From Diplonema papillatum (Eukaryota > Euglenozoa > Diplonemea > Diplonemida > Diplonemidae): a DNA stretch of 64,000 bases. A model generated the notes under the pieces. It saw only the letters and a program-made list of their open reading frames with translations, ran no database searches and was not told the origin of the DNA. The stretch is from contig JAPJBO010000769.1 in assembly GCA_030068145.1 (NCBI GenBank), positions 1-64,000 of the forward strand, given 5' to 3'. Made by a program: the position numbers and the translations under genes. How positions within the stretch are numbered: position 1 is the stretch's first letter; each line of letters starts with the position of its first letter. Shown here piece by piece: positions 8,040 to 17,300 of the stretch.

Positions 8040-11000
8040 CGCCGGGCAACCAAATGACGCTGCGTTACTCCGTGCCACGTGCGCTCCCTCCGGTGAGCAA
8101 GCCCGACGCCCCTGTGCCTTCGCTGGAGGCGTTCGAGGGGGCACTGGCAGACGGGGACGTAGAGCTGGCTTGGGGTGAGCTTTCGGCGGCATGCGAGCAG
8201 CATCTCCTCGACAGGTGCGATGTGCCGGCGGCAAAGGCACGCCCGTATGTAGGCCGTGGCCTCGCGAGGGAGCCGAGGCGGGTCCGGGCGGTTGCCCGGA
8301 GCTGCCCGGGGAAGGGCGTTACGTGCGAGGCCGAGCTGAAATACGGCAAGGCCATCACACGGCTGATGCACTACGTGCACGCACGAAGCCGCCTGGAGGT
8401 GTCCGGGCCGTTCGTCGTGCCGCAGGATCTGCGCGCTTGTTGGGCGCGGTGCATCCCGGTGCTGACGTGTGAAGGGGAACCTCCGCCGCCGGCTGAACCT
8501 CCGCCTGCCGAGGCCGCCCGGGCTATGCTGCATCGAGTCAGAGCCCGGAGCGCCCAGCACAATGCGGCGGCCAGGCAGAGCCGCGAACGGCAAGCCCGCC
8601 AGGGGCTCCGAGAGAGGTATGCCACGGACCGCAGATCGCTGGTTTCCATGCTGAGGGGTGACACCAAGCCCTCGGCGGACACTCTCAGAGCTGATGGCGG
8701 CCGCCTTACGGCGAACCTCGACGAGATGGATGATGTCCTCCAGCAAGCTTGGGGCCCCATCCTGAGGCTGTACTCGCCGGAGACCCCCGAGCCCAGCTAC
8801 GACGACTTCGCCAAGGCCTTTGGGGAGCACGTCCAACACCGGCCGATGCAAGTCACCGACATCACTGGTGAGGAGCTGCGAACCATCCTTCGAGAGAGGA
8901 AGAAGAAGTCCTCGGCGTGCGGTGTGGACGGGTGGCGCATGGACGAGCTGAAAGCCCTGCCCGTCCCACTGATGGACGCCTTCGCCAGCTTCTTCAACCT
9001 GGTTGAAAAGGAGGGGCGGTGGCCAGAAGGGCTGCTGACGGCGTTGGTGTCGCTCATTCCAAAGAGCGAGGATCCATCGCCCACCAACATGCGGCCCATC
9101 ACGGTCACCAGCTGCGTGTACCGCCTTTGGGCGTGCCGCAGGCTGCGTGACATCATGGCGTGGCAGGAGGAGTGGGCGCTCCCCACCCAGCATGGCTTCC
9201 GGACGGGACACCGCTGCGACGACGCCCTCATGGAGATGGCGACGCTCGTCGAGGAGACGCTGCTCGACGAGACGAAGTCGCTCGTCGTCCTGGCCTTGGA
9301 CTTTGCCAAGTGCTTCGACAGGGTGCCGCAAGGGATTGTTCTGCGACTTGCGGAGGAGATGGGGCTGGACGCCCGCATCCACAAGCCGTTGCAGGCGATG
9401 TACCGCGGGCTGAAGCGGCGGTTCAAGCTGCCGCTAGGCGTTGGGGCCTACTTTGAGGTCACCAACGGCATCCTGCAGGGATGCCCGATCTCGGTCATCC
9501 TGATCAACGCGCTGTTGTCAGTGATGCTGAGGGCGGTGCCGGTGGCGTCGGAGTCGTACGCCGACGACGCCACACTGCACGCGTCCAACGAGCCCGCTGT
9601 GCAGAAGGCGGTCGACGTTGTGAGCCGGTTCTGCGACGTTACGGGCATGCGCCTGAACGTGAAGAAGACGGTAGCGCTCGGGATCCTCGAAGGCAAGACG
9701 CAGCAACGCATGCAGCGCCCCTACCGGTCCACGCTGCACATTGGCGAGGGCGACGGCAAGGAGGTCTTCCCCACCGTGTCGTCCACGAAGGTGCTGAGTG
9801 GCAGGTTGAACACCTCGACCAAGAGGTGCGACCGCACCAACGACGCACGGCTGGAGGCCCAGAGTGGGCTGATGGACGCGTTAGGTCTGTCGCCACTCCC
9901 CTTCGACGAGCGGTGCGAGATCGCGAGCTCCAGCACGCTGGGCAGCGCACTGTCTGGGTGTCAGTACACACCCTTCACGAAAGCGGGCCTGAAGAGTCTC
10001 CGCACGAGGATTGCGCGAGGGGTCTTTGGGCCGGTAAACAGGGGCACCTCCCGGAGCGTTTCTGCGGTGCTGACCGTCCTGGCGAAGGGCCACCGGGTCG
10101 ACCCCGTGCTGGCGCGCCCTTACTGGGTGCTATGCTCACTGCTGGACTCGTGCGAGCGGTTGCCGGGCGTGCGCGAACGCATGAAGCGCATCTGCCGGCT
10201 GTATGGCGAACGGGGCGGGATGCTCGGACGGGGTTTGGGTCCCGTCGGTATCGCGATCACCGACGGGCTCCCCCCGGTCGGGGCCGAATACGACGGGTTT
10301 GACCTCGGCACCATGAAAGTGCAAGGGCGGGTCCTGCTGGACATGCGACGGGCCGAGCGGCACCATGTGTTGCGGGGGCAGCTGCGACAGTCCGCCTGGA
10401 CGCAGCTTGCTGCGGAGCGCCCGTCCTTTGACGGGGTGCAGCACGGTGTAGACTACGTTCGCACCAACGAGGAACGCCGCCGAGCGACGGCGAGTGCTGC
10501 GCTGCGGAAGGCCCTCACGACCATCCTGGCCGGCGGCGTCTACTACGCAACGCGCTGGGGGCGCGGCGCCGGCAACGGAGACCGCCGGGGCGACTCCGGC
10601 GACGGCGGTGACGGTTCGGCCGCGTCCCCCGCCGCCTCCTCCTCCTCTGCTGAAGGGTCCTCCGGGCCCTCCTCCGGCGGCGAAGACGATCGGACCGCAT
10701 CAGCTGATGCTTTCGACGAGGTGACCTCGAGCAGCGAAAGCGCTCCCCGGGCCCGTGGCCGTGACTGCCCCGACTGCGAGCTGCGGGTCCCCGACACCGC
10801 GGAGCACCTGTGGTGGGCATGCCCCGCGTACGACAACATCCGGAGTATGGACTGCTTCGCGGCCCTCGTACGGGCTGACCGCTCGCGCTGGCCCTCCTGC
10901 ACCCGGGTGCACGGTGTCATCACCGTGGGACTGGATATTGATGCCACGGCCCTGCATCGCATGATGGGAACGATCCTTGCAGCCAGGACTGGGGCGAGCC

Positions 11001-12421
11001 TTGCGCGCTGGAAGTCCGCGCCGGTGACCCACGCCTGGGTGCTCGCCGCCTCCACACAGGCGACCGCCCACAGATTTCGGTACAACGACCTACCGGATGC
11101 GCCGCGGAAATGGAACTTTGGCGCCCCGATGATGCGCGCTCTGAAGGGCTGGTTGGCGGCGCTGCGGTGGACCACCTTTGAAGGGGTCTCCAATATCGAG
11201 CTCGCTCTGGACTTCGAGCTGTTCACAGGGATGGATGTCAAGCACTGCCCCAAGAGGCCGAAGGTTCAGCGCCCCGCTGGCCCCGTATCGGTGGCCGAAC
11301 GGGGTCAGCGGCTAGGAGCGATGCTCGCAGTGCTGTGCCGCCTGTGCGAGACTCTGAAGCTGCCCTCGCCGCTGCCGACGGCGAGACTGGAGAGGGTGAA
11401 GAGCCTCCACACGCTCGGTGTGCCGCGGGTGATTGGCGGGCTGCAAGTACGTCCCGTCTTCGCGGCGGGCGCGGAAACGGCGGCTGTCCTGGAGGCCTGT
11501 GCCACGCGTGCCCTGCCCGTCGGTGGGCTGACAAGCCAAGTGTGGGGTAGGGACGTGTTCCCGCAGTACGACTCGGCTCTACGCGCTGAGCGCGCTCAGC
11601 AGTGGGAGGTGCGGAGGCCGGTGCTGACACGCTCTGCGCACCCAGTGCTGGTGCCCGCGTCGCAGGCCATGACGCGAGGGCGTTTTCAGGTCTGCGACAA
11701 GTGCGCGAAGAAGAAGTGTCCGTTGTGCGCCTCGAGCTCACAGCGCACGCCGGAGCAGTGTTGCCGGGACCACCACGAGCCCGGTGACGGTGTCCTCACG
11801 CAATGCTGCGGAGCGCACCACCTGACGCGTTGCGGCGGCTGCGCCAATGCCTCCGTGTGCTGCCGGAGTGGCCACCACCGGGCGGGAGACCGGCCGGACG
11901 ACGCCGACGACGAGAACGAGGCACCTGCACCTCCGGCGGGACCTCAACCGGCACCGGCAGCGCCCCGACGCGGGCTCCGACGCAAACGCGGGGAGACGAG
12001 CGAGGAATCCTCCGGCTCCGGCCAGGGAGACTCACCAACGATCGATCGCGCTGCGCCGCTGCGGCGGCGTGCTGCGGAGGACCCTTCCGTCCCACGCACC
12101 CCCCCAGCGCGGCGGCGCCGACGCACTCAACTGCCAACGCCGCAACTCCGGGCCAACACCCCCGCCCGACGAACGCCGCCCAATGCGCAGCCCCCGGCTG
12201 CGTCCGTCCGACGCGCGAACCGACGCAAACGCGAAGAAACGAGCGAAGGGTCATCCAACGATGGCTCCGGCCGGGAGGCCACAATGACACCCACTCGTAG
12301 GCCGCCTCCGCGGCGACGTAACAGACGCGTTCCATCTGCTGTGACGTAGACACGGAGTGTGCATAGTGCGTTGCTCAGGGTAGTTGGAGGCCTGACAATC
12401 ACACTAATGCAACAAATTTAC
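8040..12421 (+). mobile_element. LINE-1 family, copy beta (5'-truncated, long open ORF)
   Basis: This non-LTR retrotransposon copy holds the reverse transcriptase and C-terminal regions but lacks the endonuclease domain that precedes them in the related LINE-2. Homology to LINE-2 begins at the linker just after its endonuclease (SVPRALPP against KVPREIPT). The 3' UTR is about 72 bp and ends in CAACAAATTTAC without poly(A). The 3' flank from 12422 is ankyrin-repeat coding DNA. The 5' flank is unrelated repeat DNA, so a target duplication cannot be seen; truncation with rearrangement is likely. Confidence 0.9.
8054..12349 (+). CDS. LINE-1 reverse transcriptase ORF, 1431 codons
   Basis: The ORF codes for the RNA-dependent DNA polymerase of a LINE, which copies element RNA into DNA at a nicked target. 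The N-terminal about 290 residues are a linker conserved with LINE-2. The reverse transcriptase spans about residues 285-560, with GVDGWRM, NGILQGCPISVILINAL and the catalytic SYADDA at about 500-505. A zinc-ribbon-like motif CPDC-x8-AEHLWWAC lies at about 905-925. Repeated Cys/His modules (CAKKKCPLC, CCRDHH, CCGAHH, CGGC, CCRSGHH) run from about 1215 to 1285, followed by a basic tail. No RNase H is recognised. No endonuclease is present because the copy is 5'-truncated. The ATG at 8054 is simply the first one in the remaining frame. The frame is intact, suggesting a young copy. Confidence 0.92.
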   Translation: MTLRYSVPRALPPVSKPDAPVPSLEAFEGALADGDVELAWGELSAACEQHLLDRCDVPAAKARPYVGRGLAREPRRVRAVARSCPGKGVTCEAELKYGKAITRLMHYVHARSRLEVSGPFVVPQDLRACWARCIPVLTCEGEPPPPAEPPPAEAARAMLHRVRARSAQHNAAARQSRERQARQGLRERYATDRRSLVSMLRGDTKPSADTLRADGGRLTANLDEMDDVLQQAWGPILRLYSPETPEPSYDDFAKAFGEHVQHRPMQVTDITGEELRTILRERKKKSSACGVDGWRMDELKALPVPLMDAFASFFNLVEKEGRWPEGLLTALVSLIPKSEDPSPTNMRPITVTSCVYRLWACRRLRDIMAWQEEWALPTQHGFRTGHRCDDALMEMATLVEETLLDETKSLVVLALDFAKCFDRVPQGIVLRLAEEMGLDARIHKPLQAMYRGLKRRFKLPLGVGAYFEVTNGILQGCPISVILINALLSVMLRAVPVASESYADDATLHASNEPAVQKAVDVVSRFCDVTGMRLNVKKTVALGILEGKTQQRMQRPYRSTLHIGEGDGKEVFPTVSSTKVLSGRLNTSTKRCDRTNDARLEAQSGLMDALGLSPLPFDERCEIASSSTLGSALSGCQYTPFTKAGLKSLRTRIARGVFGPVNRGTSRSVSAVLTVLAKGHRVDPVLARPYWVLCSLLDSCERLPGVRERMKRICRLYGERGGMLGRGLGPVGIAITDGLPPVGAEYDGFDLGTMKVQGRVLLDMRRAERHHVLRGQLRQSAWTQLAAERPSFDGVQHGVDYVRTNEERRRATASAALRKALTTILAGGVYYATRWGRGAGNGDRRGDSGDGGDGSAASPAASSSSAEGSSGPSSGGEDDRTASADAFDEVTSSSESAPRARGRDCPDCELRVPDTAEHLWWACPAYDNIRSMDCFAALVRADRSRWPSCTRVHGVITVGLDIDATALHRMMGTILAARTGASLARWKSAPVTHAWVLAASTQATAHRFRYNDLPDAPRKWNFGAPMMRALKGWLAALRWTTFEGVSNIELALDFELFTGMDVKHCPKRPKVQRPAGPVSVAERGQRLGAMLAVLCRLCETLKLPSPLPTARLERVKSLHTLGVPRVIGGLQVRPVFAAGAETAAVLEACATRALPVGGLTSQVWGRDVFPQYDSALRAERAQQWEVRRPVLTRSAHPVLVPASQAMTRGRFQVCDKCAKKKCPLCASSSQRTPEQCCRDHHEPGDGVLTQCCGAHHLTRCGGCANASVCCRSGHHRAGDRPDDADDENEAPAPPAGPQPAPAAPRRGLRRKRGETSEESSGSGQGDSPTIDRAAPLRRRAAEDPSVPRTPPARRRRRTQLPTPQLRANTPARRTPPNAQPPAASVRRANRRKREETSEGSSNDGSGREATMTPTRRPPPRRRNRRVPSAVT

Positions 12422-12812
12422 AGTCTGCTGGCGGCGGGGGCCGAAGTCAATGCCGCAGACAGCTACGGCCACACTTTCTTTGGAGCGGACATCATGAAAG
12501 AATTGATGTCGGCGGGAGCCGACGTCGACGACTTCGTCAGCTTTGGCAAAACTGCTCTCTTAGCGGCTTGCCAAAGAGGCGAAGCGGGCATCGTGAAAGA
12601 TTTGCTGGCGGCGGGGGCCGAAGTCAATGCCGCAGACATCTTCGGCGGCACTGCTCTCTTAGCGGCTTGCCAAAGAGGCGAAGCGGGCATCGTGAAAGAT
12701 TTGCTGGCGGCGGGGGCCGAAGTCAATGCCGCAGACCGCTCAGCAGAACTGCTTTGGCAAGGATGCTCTCATAGCGGCTTCAGCCAACGCAGCTGTCGTG
12801 AAAGTATCGCGG
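12422..12812 (+). pseudogene. ankyrin-repeat gene remnant downstream of LINE-1 beta
   Basis: It reads SLLAAGAEVNAAD immediately after the LINE-1 end and continues for about three ankyrin repeats. The repeats are very close in DNA sequence to those of the intact gene at 1512. The end again fuses to the LINE-1 fragment in the same way (SNAAVVKV in the intact gene, altered here). A partial deletion has shortened the first repeat. It is therefore a paralogue that shares the 3' fusion and was later hit by LINE-1 beta. Confidence 0.78.
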
Positions 12813-13200
12813 TGCTGGACTCGTGCGAGCGGTCGCTGAGCGTGCGCGAACGCATGAAGCGCATCTGCCGGCTGTATGGCGAACAGGGGGATGCTCGGAC
12901 GGGGTCTGGGGACGTTAGACTCTTGTTTTCCCCCTTTTCTGTATTCCACTTGCAGTAGCAGCATTTTCCTAATGCAGGAGTGAGTAGCCGACGGAGAATT
13001 CCTTTGATGAGGTGCAGCACGGTGTGACTACGTGCGCACCAACGAGGAACGCCGCCGAAAGACGGCGGGTGCAGCGCTGCGGAAAGGCCCTCACGACCAT
13101 CCTGGCCGGGGGTGTCTACTACGCAACGCGCTGGGGGCCGGCAACGGAGACCGCCGGGGCGACTCCGGCGACAGCGGTGGCGCTTGGGGTGTCCTCCTGT
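12813..13200 (+). mobile_element. two LINE-1 internal fragments separated by a shared 80-bp block
   Basis: Bases 12813-12908 match LINE-1 beta at about 10140-10250, and 13003-13200 match about 10429-10615. Between them lies the block 12912-12990, which also sits between LINE-1 fragments at 4903-4988. This mirrors the arrangement downstream of the intact ankyrin gene, supporting a segmental duplication of ankyrin gene plus LINE debris. Confidence 0.8.
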
Positions 13201-13532
13201 GCTGAAGGGTCGCACGCAGAACGGCAGGCAAAGAGGCGCACCGAAGGCACCGCCAGCAGCAAGCAAAGCAAGCGTCCTGAACCCAAATCCCAGACATAGG
13301 TCGTACTCCTCAGTTTCCTCGCAGCATTTTGGCATTGCGCGCGGCTAAATGTAAAAAGTAAATCGAAATCTCATTCTAAAAATACAGGGGGAAGAAAGAA
13401 GAAAACAAACAAAGCGGGCAAAGGGTCGCGCGAAGACGCCGAACGAGAACTCTTCCTTTCGGATCTTGCCGACGACGCGACAAGTGTGGCAGCGCCTGTG
13501 GATGCGTCCGCGGGCCGGGACGGGGACGAGGG
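13201..13532 (+). promoter_or_regulatory. 5' region of the cNBD gene, with a displaced exon-1 fragment
   Basis: Bases 13207-13262 are a diverged copy of part of exon 1 (compare 13765-13830; both contain CGCAGAACGGCAGGCAAAGA). Bases about 13390-13500 resemble the leader at 6720-6835 upstream of an ankyrin start remnant. The start codon at 13533 follows. No TATA box is clear. Confidence 0.45.
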
Positions 13533-14334
13533 ATGCTCGCACCTAAGACGCTGCAAAAGCGGAAGAGCCTGGTGAGCGACGGGGGCAACGATGAGGCGCA
13601 GCAGCTGCAGCAGCAGCAGCAGCTGCAGCAGCAACAAGAGCTCGCTCGGAACGTGTCGCTGCGGGACCGGTCTTCGGCCGTGGCGGTCGACGTGGCTGGG
13701 GGGCGTCCCGTTGAATCGCCCGCCGGCAGCCACTCGCCCGCGCGGCGCGTCGTGACGAGCCCCCCGCGCACGCAGAACGGCAGGCAAAGAGGCGCGCCGA
13801 ACACAGCCAGCAGCCGGCAGGGCAAACGGCCGTCCGCCACCCCCACTGCAACCCGCCCGGGCAAGCCGAAGCCGCCGGCACCGCTTACGCCCGACAAGGA
13901 CCAGCCTCCCCCTGCCATCCTCACCCGCAACTCCCTGGCGGAAACCGACGCTCGCGCCTCGACCAAGCAAGAAGCCAGCCGGCTGCAAGACGCGTGGCTG
14001 TCGATGCCGCTCAAAAAGTACGGCAGCGTCGTCGATTCGGTCGTTCTGTCGCCCAAGTCGCAAGGGGCCCCTGAGGCGGGGTTCGCGGTGGAGTCACCGA
14101 CGTGCAGAAAGGGCACGCTGCAGAGCATCACGCACGTGGTGTCGCTGGAGGTCAGCATCAACAGAGAGGACGACGTGCTCTTCTCCGGGAAGACGAGCCC
14201 AGCGGTGCAGCGGGAGCCTTCCAGCTCGCTCGTGCGCGACAGCTTGCAGCGCGACTCGTCCTTCTTCGGCATCCGGCACGAAAGCATCTCGCATCCCGAA
14301 GCCAGCGACTCGCCCAAAGCGATCGACCACACAG
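13533..14334 (+). CDS. cNBD gene exon 1 (low-complexity N-terminus)
   Basis: ATG at 13533 opens MLAPKTLQKRKSLVSDGG. A Gln-rich run encoded by CAG/CAA follows, then Pro/Ser/Arg-rich sequence. The frame stays open to a donor ACAG|GTACGC at 14334/14335. The single trailing G joins AC of exon 2 to give Asp. An upstream start in the same leader cannot be excluded. Confidence 0.72.
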
Positions 14335-17300
14335 GTACGCGTCTACTGGCCTCATGACACTGGTCATGACACTGGTCATGACACTGGTCATGACACTGGT
14401 CATGACACTGGTCATGACACTGGTCATGACACTGGTCATGACACTGGTCATGACACTGGTCATGACACTGGTCATGACACTGGTCATGACACTGGTCATG
14501 ACACTGGTCATGACACTGGTCATGACACTGGTCATGACACTGGTCATGACACTGGTCATGACACTGGTCATGACACTGGTCATGACACTGGTCATGACAC
14601 TGGTCATGACACTGGTCATGACACTGGTCATGACACTGGTCATGACACTGGTCATGACACTGGTCATGACACTGGTCAGGACACTGGTGGTAGTGACACT
14701 GGTCATGACACTGGTCATGACACTGGTCATGACACTGGTCATGACACTGGTCATGACACTGGTCATGAAACTGGTCATGGCACTGGTCATGACACTGGTC
14801 ATGGCACTGGTCAGGACACTGGTGGTAGTGACACTGGTCATGACACTGGTCATGACACTGGTCTTTAACTGCTGAGTCGACCCTTTCCCGGGTCGAGTTC
14901 CCTGTTTTCGCGAGCATCTCCATATAGAAGCCAACCGGTAAGCTCGAAGCCGGATACTGACATACACATATTCCATTGCCAGTTTCTTGTCAGTACTACA
15001 CACCCGAGTGGTTGTGAAGGATTCCAGGGCTTGCCCCCCATGGCAAGTGCACTCGGAAGGCCCGTTTAAGTAGCCAACAGTCAAATGTTCATAATTCTGA
15101 GCTGAAGACTTCGACTAATTTGACCGCTCACTAATAAACCCCTTCACCAATAGGTAGGAGCGAAAGTTTACACCAAAGAAACAATGCCCTCTTTTGACAG
15201 TACGTATCTTCTGTAAAAGGACCCATTGTTGATAATAAGGTTACTCGGAGACTCTCACATCGCAGATTCTCGAGTGAGCTTCAACTCTAAACAGACGGTT
15301 GCCTGAAGCCGGGCGGAGCGCCGCGGGAGAAGAAGCTGTCGTTCGTTTTCGACAACGAGCCTGAACAGCGGTCGCTGGACACGTTTGAAGGAGGCGGACG
15401 GGCCCTTCCGCAGCACCGGCTTCGCCGAGACGAGCGACGGCGACCACGCGTAGAAGCTCGCCCATGCGCACGCCGGCGGCGGCGACGGCCCGCCCCTCGA
15501 AAAGCGGCCGAGCTACTCTCGCGGCCGCCGCGACTCTCTCTCCCACCCGAAACGACTCCCCGAAACAAATGGTCCAGAACGAAAGGGTACACCAAAGCAG
15601 CAACTTCCCTTGCTACCATTGCCTATCTTCTTCAAAATATCCCATTTATCAACGGTCACCCGGAAATATTTTAAGCGAACTATCATCAGCTACTATGACT
15701 CTAAAGAAGAGGTCCAAAAAGACGTCGGATACTCAAAGAAAGCATCGAGTTTTTCACTCTAGGAAATCGGATTTTCAAGCGAACTTTTAACCCTAAAAAC
15801 AGACGGTTGCCTGAAGCCGGGCGGGGCGCCGCGGGAGAAGAAGCTGTCGTTCGTTTTTGACAACGAGCCTGACCAGCGGTCGCTGGACACGTCGTTGAAG
15901 GAGGCGGACGGGCCCTTCCGCAGCACCGGCTTCGCCGAGACGAGCGACGGCGACCACGCGTCGGTCAACGCGAGCTTCGACCGGAAGGGCAGCACGGTGT
16001 GGTCGCGGAACCGGCTGCACAGCCTCGCCCAGCCTGGCGTGCTCGGGCTCATCACGCCCTCGGGGCAGAAGCTCGCCCACGCGCACGCCGGCGGCGGCGA
16101 CGGCCCGCCCCTCGAAAAGCGGCCGAGCTACTCTCGCGGCCGCCTTGACTCCCTGGCCCACCCCAAACGACCCCCGCCCGACGGGCCTCCCCCCGCTTCC
16201 TCCGCGCCGAACCCGTCCCCCGACGACCTGCTCGGGCACCAGCGCCCGTCTCTCCGCGCAGTCTCCGCCCGCCCAGGGCAAGGGGGGGCCTCCCGGCTGG
16301 GTTCGAAGCCGGCGGAGTCGAGTGCGAGGCGGGCGTCGTCGGCGCGCAGGGGGTCGAAGCTCTCGGTGCTCGAGCCCGCGGAGCTGGCGCCGCGGCGGGC
16401 GTCTCGGCTGGACGACGAACCGGACGGCAGGAAGATGTCCATGACCGGACGACGCGCCTCTGGCAGGTTTGAAGCCGAACGCGACCGGAAGATGAGCGTC
16501 GCACTCGCGAGGAAGGAGGAGGCCGAGGCGATGAACCGTGACCTGCGCGAAGAGCTGTTCACCGAGCGGGAGCACCGCCGGGAGCTCGCGTCCGAAGAGC
16601 GGAAAACGCGCGCGAAGCGCGAGCTGCTGTGCAACCGAGTCGCACTGTGGGTCCGCGTGGTCTGTGCGGTCGCGCCGTCGTACATCATCCGGAGCAACGT
16701 GTTCAAAACGCGGTCCCTCGCGATCCTCCGGCTGCTGTTCAACCCCGTCCTGCACAAGTGGCGCGCCCTGTTCAAACTCCGCAAGGCGAAGGCCGTCACC
16801 GCCGAGGCCGTGCGCCGCCGCGTTGCGACGGACAAGTTCCCGCTGCCTAGCATCGCGCACCTCGCCAAAATCGACTTCTTCAACGGGTGGAAGCAGCACG
16901 CGCTCGAGAGCCTGCGCAAGGCCATGTGGCCGGTCACCTTCGCGAAGGACGAGTTCATCCTCATGGAGGGCCACTGGGGTTCGTGCATGTACTTCCTGCA
17001 GGTCGGCAAAGTCGAGATCAGCGTCCGCAATCCGGCCAAACGCGCGAAGTCCCTCCGCGACCCCGCCCGCATGGTCGTCGCTGCCATCGACGCCCAGTCG
17101 TCGAAGCCGTTCTTTGGCGAGTTCGCAGTCCTGTCCAACGAGCCGAGGTCCGTTATTTTACGCTGCGAGGGTTTGTTGAACGCTTACGCCCGCCACTAAA
17201 CCCAGATTCACCTGTGTTTCGTGTGGGCTACAGCACATTTAGCATACACATTCCAGCGGCATCCCACGTGTACCCCCCATTCGCAAAGGGCTGAGGACAG

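Noticed and set aside
7635-8240. A 201-codon - strand gene spanning the LINE-1 5' end
   Set aside because: Its N-terminal half is antisense to the LINE-1 ORF; only the part from about 7916 downward may be a real, older coding fragment.
14102-15084. Long open frames through the 12-bp minisatellite on both strands
   Set aside because: A stop-free 12-bp period produces MTLV/CHDQ-type polymers in all frames.
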